64,000 nt of DNA from Lepidurus packardi (Eukaryota; Arthropoda; Branchiopoda; Notostraca; Triopsidae): the NCBI GenBank assembly GCA_023053545.1, contig JAKZAN010000001.1, forward strand, positions 8,576,565-8,640,564. Direction: 5' to 3'. Shown here piece by piece: positions 1-10,699 of the stretch. The first letter of the stretch is position 1; every line of letters starts with the position of its first letter. A model generated the notes under the pieces. It searched no databases, was not told where the DNA came from, and saw only the letters and a list, made by a program, of their open reading frames with translations. The translations under genes and the position numbers were made by a program.

Positions 1-756
1 CAGAGATTTGCTAAAAGCAGTGTGCCAAACCTATCAGGTACAAGTATACAAAATCTTTGCGAACAGTTAATTCATTATATATATATATTTTTTACCCTTT
101 AGGGAGAAAAGCCTACAGCTTGTTTGAGATAACTTGCTGTCGAATGCTTTTTAATTGTTATCGTTTCTTTTATGAATTTGTAAACGTTGTTTTAGTTTTT
201 TGGATGTTCTTAATCGGCACAAAAACACAAAAAAAGTTTTGGGATCGTGCAATGGATGGTTGTCTAAATGGGTGCTTGTTTGGAGAAAACAGTCGGTTTC
301 TATGTTTTAATAGATCTTTACTTGACCTGAATGTTTTTTTTTTTTGGGGGGAATTAAGATCGTAGTGTTCGGTCAAAAGAGAAGACACGTTCAACTAAAA
401 AGTTGTGAAGATCCTTCTGTTACCTCAGGGTACTCTTTTACGATAGCTGGAAAGGTGACTGACCGGGCAACGGCATGATGGTTTGTTTATTTTGTTTTTT
501 GGACCAGGAACTTGCTTGATACGGGGTTACTCCCCCCTGCTATTCGGCGGCTTCTTAGCGCAAACAAAGGACCCCTCGTCTTGTTAGTTTCGAAATTATA
601 AGTAAAGATGTGGATGGTAATAATTTACCGACATGATTTCCAGACTTCTCCTAATGTAAGGAAAGCTTTGGTGAGAAGTATGTCGTGTTCTATTCTAAGG
701 ATCAGTCGCTCCTCGCAATCCCGTACGAACTCGCGTACTTTTATTAGGTTGAAACC
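1..756. other. No gene recognised (left edge)
   Basis: I see no recognisable coding sequence here. The stretch has a short TA-rich run near 75-90 and a T homopolymer near 334-343. Bases 1-36 could be the tail of an exon ending at a GT donor at position 37, but this is too short to support a call. The only reading frames are short and hydrophobic or low in complexity. Confidence 0.5.
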
Positions 757-1595
757 ATGTTGCTTGGGAACATGAAACTTACGGTGCTAGCTATTGTTGC
801 AGTTACGGTTCAATTACTAGCACACCCGGCAGAAGAAGTAACCAATTTATATAAAGTATATCCCGTGTACTAAACGAATATTACGACGAGTCTAGACAGG
901 TCGATGCATAGAGCCATTAAAAGTGGATGTTTATTATGCCAGTCGTTGTCCTGACAGTCGCCAATTTATTACTAAGCAAGTACTGCTGAATTATCCCAAT
1001 TTTGCTGACTATATCAATCTTAAACTTGTTCCTTTTGGCGATGCTGAAGTAAATTTTAATTTTCTTGTTAATGAAATGGAAAAGTACAGAACGTCTCACT
1101 GTGGACTAGTTTACTCGCTTAGGCAATGAAGAAGTGGATTTCCAGTGTTTGCGGGGTTTACTCGAGTGTAAGCAAAACATGTTCCATGCCTGCATTCTTC
1201 GGAACGCTACATCAACGCATTCCGCTTTGCAATATATAAGCTGTATGATGGAAGCTGACGCCCGAGGTGATATGGAAGAACAGGGGCCAAGCGTCATTAA
1301 ATCCGTTCGTATTTAGCACTGTTACGTTGGAAGAAGTGGGTGTTATTGTACTAAATACCCAGTGTGCTGATCATTTGGGGATTCATTACGCGCCAATCAG
1401 AATGTGCGAAGTTGATGATGGTTATGACCTCTTTTACGAGAACGGCGTGGTTACCAAAGCTGCTAAGCCCGAGATTAATGCCATTCCATGGATAGTATTC
1501 GATAACGTAGGAAATAATTTACTTCTGTGCAATTTCTCATCCTTATTAATTAGAACTACTCCGAAGATGACCGAGAGAATGCTCAGAAAGATTTA
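757..1595 (+). pseudogene. GILT-like lysosomal thiol reductase, frame-broken copy
   Basis: GILT enzymes reduce disulfides in lysosomal or secreted proteins through an N-terminal CXXC-type site. Exon 1 (757 or 772 to 855) encodes a signal peptide with a MKLTVLAIVAVTVQLL core. It joins in phase to 914-1048, which carries the family signature VYYASRCPDSRQFI; the second cysteine of CXXC is serine, as in some invertebrate GILT-like proteins. Sequence from about 1125 gives ECKQNMFHACILRNAT and a YISCMMEA segment. Sequence from about 1330 gives QCADHLGIHYAPIRMC and IPWIVFDNV, also matching GILT in order. The joins after 1048 and near 1270-1330 cannot be made in phase with GT-AG splicing. The family's CQHG motif reads CLRG. 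I read this as a decayed copy; sequence indels in a live gene are the alternative. Confidence 0.6.
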
Positions 1596-1768
1596 AAGGA
1601 AGTCCTGTGCGGCAAACTCATCGGCCACGAGTGTGGGCCTGCAATTTGCAAATCTTAAATTAATCATGGTGATTTAATATATCAATTATTATTACATGAT
1701 ATGGTTTGCATCGCGATGTTTTTTTTTCTTGGTAATCAAAACGAGAGCTGTACTGGGTTTACAAGAGT

Positions 1769-2406
1769 TTACACGCGCTGAGAAGCATATTGTTTTAATC
1801 CTTCGTTTAAGACTTTGAATTTTACCCCGTCACTTACGAATATTGAAAGAACTCCTACCTTTGTCAGGTCATGAATATTTCGCGATTCGTCGTCGAAGAA
1901 GAGCATGTCGCTGTATTCTTATACCGGAATCTTTTCGTAATCTTCACAACAAATATTCCAATTAGTTACCTGGCTTTAGGATATAAATGCTATGGTCTTA
2001 CTTTGAGAAACGTACTGTTTTAGCACCGAGGTATATTTCTAGGTAATCGAAGTATTTACTTCACCCAAAAGCTTTGACTGCTTCCTTAGCTCGTTCGGTT
2101 GTTGGAGATCTTGAAGCGACGGCTATTAAATAGCCTTCCTTTTTTAATCGCTCGAACATCTGAGGCACATCCGGGTAGCATTTTAGCTTCGAAATATATT
2201 TGTCCAGTATTACACAAGCCTGAAACACACCCATACATCGTAGAATCAGAGTTGTTTTAAGTAAACGGTATACCCGCTCGATTTGAGTGGTGCAGTTGCA
2301 TTACAATCCACATAAAACTGCCATAAGGTATAATCAAAAGAAATTATATTTACCTTTTCTAGTTTAAGTTACTTTTTATCACTTTACCTAAATCAAACAC
2401 TATCAT
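1769..2406 (-). pseudogene. Magnesium-dependent phosphatase 1 (MDP-1)-like HAD pseudogene
   Basis: MDP-1 is a small HAD-superfamily phosphatase. On the minus strand, 2406-2388 reads MIVFDL and ends in phase 1. 2334-2267 continues with DYTLWQFYVDCNATAPLKSS, rebuilding the catalytic DxDYT box. 2219-2002 gives CYPDVPQMFERLKKEGYLIA, ASRSPTTE and SKYFDYLEIY. 1941-1769 gives MLFFDDESRNIHDLTK and a C terminus ending KQYASQRV. These match the family in order and spacing. Three lesions are visible. The acceptor before 2334 lacks AG. An in-frame TGA lies just before SKYFDYLEIY. A one-base frameshift lies between the KDSGI and YSDMLFF segments near 1915-1925. Each would break the protein, so I call it a pseudogene. 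Confidence 0.75.
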
Positions 2407-2977
2407 CTATGGTTTAGGGCAGGGAGCAACAAAGGAACTTGCCGTTACATTAATGAAAAGTTTGCACTGTTTTGACTTGATGAGAAAAGCGTGATTATGC
2501 TCTCCACGCGTTATTGACTGTTATGCAAAGCGGCGCAACCGCGCCAGCTTACTCAACGAACCTGTTTAAAAGGCGCCAATGTACAAAGCAGATCTGTATT
2601 TAGAAAAGAGTAACTAGGAAACTACAAGATCACAAAATCCACAATTACTTTAGTCAGAAATACCACAAGGTTTCCGTAGCCTTAGCCCCTTGGAAATTAA
2701 GCATGCGCCAAATCAAGCTAACGAGCAAAAGTTTGCAAGCAGTATAGCCCCTTCTTTGCCTGTGATACACATAGATGGCCTTTACGCTTCACGTATTACT
2801 ATAACCCTGAGATTGAACACAACATCATAACCCCAATTTGATATGGCTTTTGCACATCGAATAGGAACATGTAAAAAGATTGTGTCTGAGCCAAAACGGA
2901 CATTTTAAATAAAGAAAAGAAATAACTAGACTTACTCAGACGCTTGTTCTGAGATCAAAATTATGCTGACGCTGGAA
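2407..2977. other. No gene recognised
   Basis: No coding segment is recognised between the MDP-1-like relic and the BAG2-like gene. The part next to 2978 is probably the 3' untranslated region of the BAG2-like gene, which is transcribed leftward. Confidence 0.4.
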
Positions 2978-3776
2978 TTAGGAAATAGATGCTACCTCGC
3001 CTTCTTCGGATATTTCCGGAAACAAGTTCCGCACCCACGAGTCCACGTATTCCAGTAAACCTTGGAGACGACGACGAATGCGTTTCTGGTCATCAGGAGA
3101 GCAGTTCGAAATTGCTGTTTCGAAGTACGTGTCATACGGCTCTTCGTTGGTGCGCTCAGCACAGCAAGCACGTAAAAACATGCGGCATTTCTGACGAGTA
3201 TTCGCTGGCTCATCACGCAGTTTCAAAATCAAAGCGTCAATACAAATATTAACGCGATGCAGGGCTTCTTCCTGGTCTTCAGATCGCAATGTATGGACGC
3301 GTAGTTCGACAGTAAAACAGCGATCAATCAAGACATCCAGGGCATGGCAAATATCATTGTAGTCCCCTAAAAAAAAAAAAAAAAATGAATTCCTCATCTC
3401 TTTATGACGAACGGCCAGAACTCTTACCAGCAGGCAATTTCTTCAGGTCGTTGTTGTTCTTTAAAGAATCCAGGGTTGAAACCAGGGAATCTTTCTCGTC
3501 TTCAATGCGGAGAGCTTCTCTTCGAAGCTTTTCCACAAACGTATCTGCTTTTTCAATCAGATCCAAAGCTCTGCTTCTAATCTTGGCTTCCTCAGGCATC
3601 GTGTCGTTTCCTCCTATCATCATCGTTTCATAACTTGCTTGTTTGCCCCCAGTGGCTTCAGAATCTTTGTACATATCTTCGTCCAAGTCTTCGTCGTTAA
3701 TAATAGGCTCTGTTACTATGCAGCTAACTTCCTCACATTCGTAGTAGCTGCTAGTCTCTATGGAATACGCCATCAT
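2978..3776 (-). CDS. BAG2-like Hsp70 co-chaperone
   Basis: BAG2 binds the Hsp70 nucleotide-binding domain, acts as a nucleotide-exchange factor and inhibits the CHIP ubiquitin ligase. Two coding exons are seen on the minus strand: 3776-3428 and 3366-2978. They join in phase (G + GG) across a 61-base intron with a long T tract. The predicted protein is about 245 residues; human BAG2 is 211, and the excess is an acidic N-terminal extension with an EDLDEDMY stretch. The coiled-coil segment RALDLIEKADTFVEKLRREA is followed by the BAG-like domain with DICHALDVLIDRCFTVELRV, then NCSPDDQKRIRRRLQGLLEY, which parallels the human DQKKIKRRLETLL motif. Two adjacent ATGs at 3776 and 3773 are possible starts, and an extra upstream exon cannot be excluded. 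Confidence 0.8.
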
Positions 3777-4138
3777 AGATATAGAAAAACGTGTCTTAAA
3801 CAAAACAAAGTGACAATTAGTTCCAAAAATAGTAAAGTATTAGAAATGACGTACTTAAATAAATGCACTTTTTCTGAGGAAAAATGTTTGATACAATACA
3901 ATGCTGACGCTCGTCGTTTCTTCTCTTGGAACAACGTCGGTTTCGCAAAAGGTACTTGCCTGCACTCTATTGAAGGGTCTCTGCAACTTAATTTCCTTGG
4001 CGGTATTTTCAACCGTTTTCGAATTTTGAGCCCAAGAATATAGTTATTGAGCCCAAGATATACCGAAACTAAGGAAGAAAAAAGAACTGCTATATGACTG
4101 TAAACAACTCGTATATGAGAACATAAATAATAATTTCC

Positions 4139-4975
4139 CCAACCACACCAAAGTTCTTACGGATGGATCCAGAGACAAAGACGGGCATTCGGGATCAGAG
4201 ATACATATAGAAACTGGAAATAAATCTGTCGCTTTCGCTCTCCCTCGGTGGTCAGCAGTAATGGCAGGGGAGTTGTTACGCCATCAAAGAAGCATTAATT
4301 ATTATAAAGAACTCAAGGGCAACAACTATCTTATCCTGTCGGACTCAAAAGTTGCCCTCGGCGCTATTGCTTCTTACGGAAGGAGGGCATACTTCGAGAT
4401 AGTCCAAGAAATCCAGAGTAGAATAATGTCTTTACAAGCAAACAATTTTGACATCACGTTGCAGTGGGTTCCAGGTCATGTAGGAATCGCAGGAAACGAA
4501 GCAGCAGATACGGCAGCAAAGATTGGCAAAGATTTCAATCAAATAATATTAAGAGACCTCACAAGATACGAGTTTTCGGCCGTATTTAAACAAAAACTAG
4601 AGGAAAAAGTATTACAACGATTAAAAAAGAGCTCATCTCAAAATTTTTTACAATTCGCCAAAACATTAGGACAGCACCCTGGTTATCACACAAAAACAGG
4701 AAAGTATCAGTTGTTCTTTTGCGACTGAGATGTGGACACGGAAAAGCAGGATCATGGGTGTACAGATTTAATCTAAAACGAAATAGTACGTGTGATAGGT
4801 ATGGAGAGAGGGAAGATACGGTGGAACACAAGATTATGGAATGCCTGTACCAGTCATTTGAAAGGGAAATACTGAAGAATAAAATGAGAAAAGAGGGAAT
4901 CGAATTTAAGCTCCAGAGCGTACTGGGTTTTGGCAGTCTTACAGAATACAAGCAATTTTTAGCCCAGTCATTTTA
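4139..4975 (+). mobile_element. LINE-type RNase H fragment, frame-broken
   Basis: This is the RNase H domain and C-terminal tail of a non-LTR retrotransposon ORF2, with no reverse transcriptase upstream, so it is 5'-truncated. All four catalytic acidic positions are recognisable: TDGS near 4160, the GELL glutamate near 4267, LSDSK near 4337 and GNEAADTAAK near 4495. A further family hallmark, WVPGHVGIAGNEAADTAAK, is intact. Between the glutamate and LSDSK the best match (AIKEALIIIK) is in another frame, which implies two compensating indels. Another frame change near 4710-4725 leads into the LRCGHGKAGSWVYRFNL tail, which ends at 4975. The copy is not autonomous. Family placement (jockey-like or another RNase H-bearing LINE clade) is uncertain. 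Confidence 0.75.
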
Positions 4976-5090
4976 GTTGACTACATAAGAGTTACAGGAC
5001 TAGTCGTATTATTTAAATGTTCGGTGACGGTCGAATTTCTATCACCTTTCTTTAACATTCACTTTCCTAAGCACGCCCATCCCAATATAA

Positions 5091-5334
5091 TACAGTGGAA
5101 CCTCTCTTAACGAAGACCTCTCATAACGAGTAATTCGCATAACGAGCAAAAAGAATGTGAAAAAATTGCTCCCTTAACGAGCGATATTTCGCATAACAAG
5201 TGACGCAGAAAGGGAAGTCATGTAGCGTACGAGTCACTTGTGAGCCGGGACTCATCAGTTTCGCTTAACGAGTGTTTCACATAACGAGCAAGATTCTGGA
5301 ACGAATTATGCTCATTAAGAGAGGTTCCACTGTA
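5091..5334. mobile_element. MITE with pogo/Tigger-type terminal inverted repeats
   Basis: A 244-base element is bounded by TA dinucleotides. Its left end starts TACAGTGGAACCTCTCTTAA and its right end is the reverse complement, ending GAGAGGTTCCACTGTA. The CAGTGGAACCTC terminus and TA target duplication are typical of non-autonomous pogo/Tigger elements of the Tc1/mariner superfamily. The interior repeats a motif of the form TAACGAG several times in both halves and has no transposase coding capacity. Confidence 0.8.
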
Positions 5335-6428
5335 GTGTAAATTCGTGTTCGGACCAAAGTCAACCGGAGTTGAATAGACAGCGACACCTATTGTGAATGC
5401 AGCACACGACGATGCGATGCCACTTCGCTTGTCGTCTTTAACAACACAAAGAAGAAGAAGAAAGAAACCGTTTTCGAAGAAAACCCATTGAAGAAAGTTC
5501 ACCGTTAAAATTTAAAAGAAATTAAGGGCTGTAATATCAATAACTATACGAGAAAAATGTAATTCATAATGAGTCAATAATCTTCGTTATATAAGCAATT
5601 ATAGCAGAAAACGTAAAGCTGTGATCAGTGTAAGAATTTAGGCTCCACGACCATTTTGGTAAATTATCTGAAATAGTCTTTGCACCCGTTGCAAAACGCA
5701 CGTAGCCGCTTTCGAAGGTCCGCAATTATTGACTGATGTTCTCCATTTTGTCCTGAACTCCCCGTTAAAAACCTTTCTCGGCTATGGCAAATTTAGTGTT
5801 AAACTTTTGAAGGATAATGGTTCTTTTTCCTCAAATTTTCTATTTCGCTATAAACATCCCAGATATACTCTGGGTACAATTAATGTTAATGCCAATTAAT
5901 TTGTTACGCCCTTCGGCTACATTATACCCTTAGAAGCTGGGAAGTAACCCATTTTTATGTAAAGATTAAAGTTTAGATCTAATGGAATAGATGACGACTT
6001 ACGATTAAAAGCGAGGTGGGGTTTAAGACCTTCTATGTATTGCGAATAGGGCCGTATCGTGAAAAGTCTTAATCTTGTCCGGCAGTCCTTTTCGTGGAAC
6101 ACAATTACAAATGAGTGGTTCGCCCTAAACTGCTTTATTCCTGTACGTTCGAGCATCACTTTTATCCATTTTCAACTTGATATTGCGTACACGTTTTGTC
6201 GGGTGTATGTATTAACTTGGCACATGAAATAAAGACTTGTACAGCCTAGCTAAAACACGTAGGGAACAAACAGAGACTCGGTATACATTATTAAATAAAT
6301 TACGATACCAAAAAAAAAAAAAACGAGCAACCCCCTGCTTTGACTTTCGAGTTTAGATACGGTCAGTAGCCGGCGTACATTACACCACCATCACTAGATA
6401 TTACAAAATGTCTCTTTTTGAGCATCAG
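5335..6428. other. No gene recognised
   Basis: The stretch holds scattered short frames only. A minus-strand frame at 5917-6159 has a weak resemblance to a serpin C-terminal segment, which I did not accept. An A homopolymer lies near 6310. The part near 6300-6428 is probably the 3' untranslated region of the leftward DM4/12 gene. Confidence 0.4.
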
Positions 6429-7272
6429 TTACCAATGAACATGCCCGTTGTCCTCTGATGACTGTAGTTCATTCGTATCCACCGGGCTATTTTTCTCTTG
6501 ACCGTCTTCCACCAGAACATCGGCGTGTTGCTCATTGTCGTGCGCATCGGCATGTTCATTATGATAGTCATAGTCCTTTTCCTTGTCTATATGCTGTTCA
6601 GTAGGCCGATCCGCAGGTGTGCTATACATCTTGAACATATTAAATAGCGACACTGGACATTTCGGATAACTGCCGCCACAAGTCAAGTTATGGGATTGAC
6701 CTATTCTTTCGGCTTCAAGATATTCGTGCAGGAAATCATTGATTCCACGCTTCGGCCTGTAATGAGTGATTCAACAAAAACAGTCGTTAATTAAATTAAT
6801 TTTTTTTTTTTTTTTTATCTTACGTTAGCAGAACAGTTAGAATTTCCCCGATTATAGTAAACTCTCCAATAGGGTTTTCTTGCATTTCACAGATCGTACG
6901 AAGTAAACAAGCTTTCCCATCCACACCAGTCGCAGCTAATGTGGCTTCCACGGATTTAAATATACGGAATTGATCATCCTGTAGACTCCTTTAAAAGAAG
7001 ATAGTAAAAAGAAACTGTTAATTGGTAATAAGCTTGAATAAATCTTTAACAAAATTAATTTCGAGATACGGACGATGTGTGTAACCGGATGTCCATTATT
7101 ACCTTTGACCAGCTTTATCGTCAAAAAGGGTGTCGAGAAAAATAGTAATGGGCAACGTGAACTGGATAAGTCCACGTACGGACGGTTTACCCGAAACCGT
7201 GGATACCAAAGGCAAGGTTAGTTGATTGGTGACCACCCATTGTGGCCGAAGCAAAATTGCGTTACGACTCAT
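6429..7272 (-). CDS. DM4/12-family protein, N terminus unresolved
   Basis: DM4/12 proteins are a largely arthropod family of secreted or membrane proteins with unknown molecular function. Three minus-strand exons join in phase. The first ends at 7103 and can be read from an ATG at 7272. The others are 6988-6824 and 6756-6429. The core matches the family: a segment giving GLIQFTLPIT, then RIFKSVEATLAATGVDGKAC, LLRTICEMQE, a GEILTVLL segment, HEYLEAERIG and CGGSYPKCPVSLF, with its cysteines. The C-terminal tail after CPVSLF is unusual: acidic and rich in His, Asp and Glu (DYDYHNEHADAHDNEQHAD). No signal peptide is visible, so an upstream first exon is probably missing from this model. The frame before the ATG is also open to about 7290. 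Confidence 0.7.
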
Positions 7273-7290
7273 GACTCCTTTTTCTTTGTG

Positions 7291-8690
7291 TTGCTTTGCG
7301 TAAACTATAGGAATGACATTAAGAGAAAAAGGCGCAAATTACCTCATAGATCGAGACTGGTTTTTGTTAAAAAGTTTGTCGAGCTGGATCACAACACGGA
7401 AGACAACGGAGAGGGCGGATATGTAAGTGAAGATGGGATTCGTGAAAGAGTCGACGGGCACTTGAACCAGATTTTCGATAGCCCAAGTGGACGTTTTCAC
7501 TTGCAAGGGTCGAGGCACCAAGAACGTCATCCTGAACTTTTTGTGTTGTCTCTTATTTATTGCAAACCAGTGAAATTTACGTTCTCATGTATTCCTACCT
7601 AGGAAACCAATACACAACCGTTAAACTTGGAATTTTCAAGGGGGGAATAAGCCATGTAGAAGTAAAAATAATTTTGGATGAGATGATGACCTTGGTGCCC
7701 TTCATTTTTAAGCGCAATTTTGCTTTACTATTTGACAAATGCCCATCGACACCTGGAAACAGGCTCAAAATACTTATAGAACAAACAAGGGTTCACAGAA
7801 TTTAGGAATTAACAAGGTTTGATGTTGAGTATCATTGGGATTGTTAGTAACAAAGAAGTGGTCACCAAGGTGGTCGTTAAACTTTTAAAAGCCACTGTAG
7901 TCAAAGTTGGTTTTTTACCTTGTTATCGAATTTAAGTTCCGTTAGGAGAGTAAATGCACTCAAACACTTCTCGGCTTATGATATGTAAGTCTGCAAGTAT
8001 TGCTGGACAGGGACTGAAGCTGAAGTCTTCTAGCGGCCACATTTATAGATCAGTCGGAAAGGTAGTCAATCCCTATGAGAGTTGATTTGGTATGGGCGAC
8101 AGCAGCGTAGTCTAATAGGCTTGTCTTTGAGCAGTGTAAACTGGCTACGGCATAACCGATTTATCGGATCACAAGACACAAGCTCCTCACATTCCCGTCT
8201 TTTGCTTCCTGTTATGCGTAGGGATACACAGGTCAAATTAGGGTCCCAGACTTCTCATGGAAATGTGACTCGGAACTCGGAAGATGAAATTATGCTAATA
8301 ACGCAAGCAAAGAGGCCCCTTTTCGCTCATCGTACGCGACAAGCGTAGACGACGATACGCATTAATCCTGGCACGGCTTCTTAGGTTTGGTTTATAGAAG
8401 CTTGAGCTAACTAAGTGAAAGATACATTTGTATGTATGTATGCACTTTTTTTACATACACATTTTTCTATGTTCAGAAAACCTAAGAAGGATTCAAATAA
8501 CCATATTTGCAATGATAATAAAGCAATAGTCAAGGCAACATATCGTACGTTATATGATCTTATATTTTAATCTTATCTACATGTCACGTTACCATAAAAA
8601 TGTTCCGAAGCAATAATTTCACGGGAAATTCTTAAGGTGTTTCTATGTAAACGTGACTTCTTATTAAGGTTTTGCTACCGCAGTTACCTC
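7291..8690. other. No gene resolved; may hold the DM4/12 first exon
   Basis: A minus-strand frame from an ATG at 7530 is open to 7339 and ends at a plausible GT donor. It does not join the DM4/12 exon in phase, so it is not included. The plus strand of the same stretch (7222-7602) is also open. The rest, 7610-8690, has no coding sequence I recognise. Confidence 0.35.
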
Positions 8691-8693
8691 AAG

Positions 8694-9270
8694 ATGATGG
8701 TTTCTGGCAGCCGTTACCCACCAAATAAGCAACGGAACTTCAGGTATTATTTGCACTCAAGTCTGACAATTTGCACTTATCGCCTCATAAACTTCCAACC
8801 ATGTTTTATAGAATAAACAGAAGACTGTCCAATACAGACCCCAAAAGTAAGGGAAATAGTTCTTACGATTTCAAATATACCGAGCGGGTAAATTTTGTTA
8901 AAGAGGCACCCGAGCGTAACTCCATTCCTCCTTTCCAAGGAAAGGCGTACATCGTCTTATATAGTATTTTCATGAGTTGCAAAACTTTCACAATATCAGC
9001 TAGTACTGCTTAACCGTATAAGTGCTGACCGAAATGCAAACGAATTGTGTGCAGAAGCCGTTACTGGTTTTGTGAACTTTGTCACGTAGGGTGGCAAGAA
9101 TCAACGTAGCTAATCAAAGTCGCCCAGGTCAGTGCACATCGCGCTCAAGTTCGAGGTTAGAAAGTGCCGTTAGACTAGAATTCAATAGTCTTCGGAAAGA
9201 TGAGATGACACAACTACACGCTAGTTTAAAAAAGTTGTTTGCTAAGCTCAATTTTCAAAAACCTAATTAA
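8694..9270 (+). CDS. Unrecognised spliced gene, model incomplete
   Basis: I do not recognise this protein. Exon 8694-8743 joins in phase to 8812-8953, giving a basic N terminus with RINRRLSNTDPKSKGNSSYD and ERVNFVKEAPERNSIPPF. The latter can join 9000 onwards through a 46-base intron to read LVLLNRISADRNANELCAEA. That frame stops at a TAG near 9088. The next frame, open to 9270, reads VARINVANQSRPGQ and ends in an amphipathic helix-like KDEMTQLHASLKKLFAKLNF. Linking the last two parts needs a frame change that I cannot explain by splicing. It converges with QNG1: its end is about 50 bases from the QNG1 stop. It could be a live gene with an unusual intron, or a relic. Confidence 0.35.
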
Positions 9271-9318
9271 CTCTTGCTACTTTTATTGTGTCGTTTTATC
9301 ACTACAGGATCAAGCTAC

Positions 9319-10637
9319 TCAGTAGTAGATACAGCGCACTTTATGAAAAGGAATGGCCCTTAATTCGTGAGCATGACGCCGCCGATAATCCCACAAATAA
9401 AAATCAACCAAGGCACTATTTAAAGAAAATCCTTCGCTTAATGAAAGATTCTTTTGGCTTAATGCTTTTACAAGCAGTTCTACTGCATGGATCGAGCAAC
9501 CGCGTAACTCAACTTCTTCTCTATCCCCGTTTTCCATTAGGAGATCTAAAATTAACGTTTATTTTTATAAAACAAAAACTTAAGAATTACGAGAGTTACT
9601 TTGGTGCAATTTATCATGCAAGGCTGCAGAATATTTCAAAGCGCCAAAATGGGCCAGAACTTGTGGTACCCTTTAAAGAGAATGTAATTGAGCTTCAGAT
9701 AATATCTGTAACTTGAATGAGTTTATGAATACCTGTAATCCGCAAACATGCTAAGAATTTCAATGTCATCAAAGCGACCGAGCCCTTGACCTCGAAAAGA
9801 CCCCCAGATATCCGCAATTAAAATCTGGGCGCGTTTGTAGAAAGACACTGTTGGGTCAGATGATCATAATGTGCTTCCGCGTGGGTCACTGTCTGCTTCT
9901 GCCTATATTTGCTTACCTTTTTGACTCTGGAAGGAAGCCTCGTCTCTAAAGTTTGGAAACTCGTTGACAATCAGCTGAAGTAACTTCTCCGCACTGTGGT
10001 CGCACGTCTTAATACAATTAACAAAAGAACCGTTAAATTTTTCGACAAGTTTTCGTCCAGCTTCTTGTAAATTCGTTAGTCGCTTTTCAGAAAGCGGGAT
10101 AGGAAAGCTAACGTCGTCCGAATGGAATATTATGTCTACATCAGCTTGACTTATATTGGCGTAAAACGAAGCTGTAGTTACGGGTGTTCCTTTCTAAGTT
10201 CCATTGATAGTTATAACATTAGTACGCCAAGCATATAGTTGCCATATCTGATTACTTCTAGTGCCCTGGTTAGAGCAGCAGTCAAAGCCATGTAACCAGT
10301 GTAGGTCATGCCTTTATGGGTCACGGAGTAATGCCTATCTTCGAAATCGCACCAGAAAGAGAAGTTTAAGACGTCTGCCACGAATATCCAATCAACGGTT
10401 GCCTCGTTAGCTTCACTGGGATGGGGGTAATCCATTAGCATCAATCCTTCTGGGCTGAAACGCTTGCTTAATAAAGCATCTGAAAACTACAAAAAAAGAA
10501 GAGATTTTATTTTAAAATAAATTTTGCCGAGTTCTTACTTCATTGGCAAGTCTCTCAATTCCTTCATTAACAATCGCCACGTCCTTTGCGTGGCTGGCAA
10601 TAAATTGTCCAGATTTCTTGGGATTCAGCGTCACCAT
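9319..10637 (-). CDS. QNG1: Queuosine 5'-phosphate N-glycosylase/hydrolase
   Basis: QNG1 (DUF2419 family, human C9orf64) releases queuine from queuosine 5'-phosphate so that the base can be salvaged for tRNA modification. Animals cannot make queuine. Six minus-strand exons join in phase: 10637-10539, 10486-10256, 10193-9917, 9847-9733, 9670-9600 and 9545-9319. They encode 339 residues, against 341 in human. Hallmarks in order: [20 protein letters not shown] and [10 protein letters not shown] (residues about 47-75), [70 protein letters not shown], and the terminal FYLWDYRRR and [11 protein letters not shown]. No lesion is seen. The start ATG gives [18 protein letters not shown], the expected N-terminal region. 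Confidence 0.93.
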
Positions 10638-10644
10638 CTTGGCT

Positions 10645-10682
10645 GTCAATTTAATAGTAGGGAGGCCGGTCGACCTTTCACT
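10645..10682. repeat. Dispersed repeat, copy 1 (inverted partner at 14.2 kb)
   Basis: The sequence around AGGGAGGCCGGTCGA, followed by CTTTCA and a T-rich stretch, reappears in reverse orientation at about 14196-14222 with small differences. It lies just upstream of the QNG1 start codon, possibly in its 5' leader. The family is unknown. Confidence 0.5.
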
Positions 10683-10699
10683 TTTTGTCCATTACGGCT

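Noticed and set aside
5917..6159. Minus-strand frame with QFRANHSFVIVFHEK, recalling the serpin FxADHPF motif
   Set aside because: Only one short block matches; no reactive loop, no other serpin segment and no matching sequence on either side.
7222..7602. 126-codon plus-strand frame
   Set aside because: Opposed by an equally open minus frame, no recognisable motif and no supporting splice partner.
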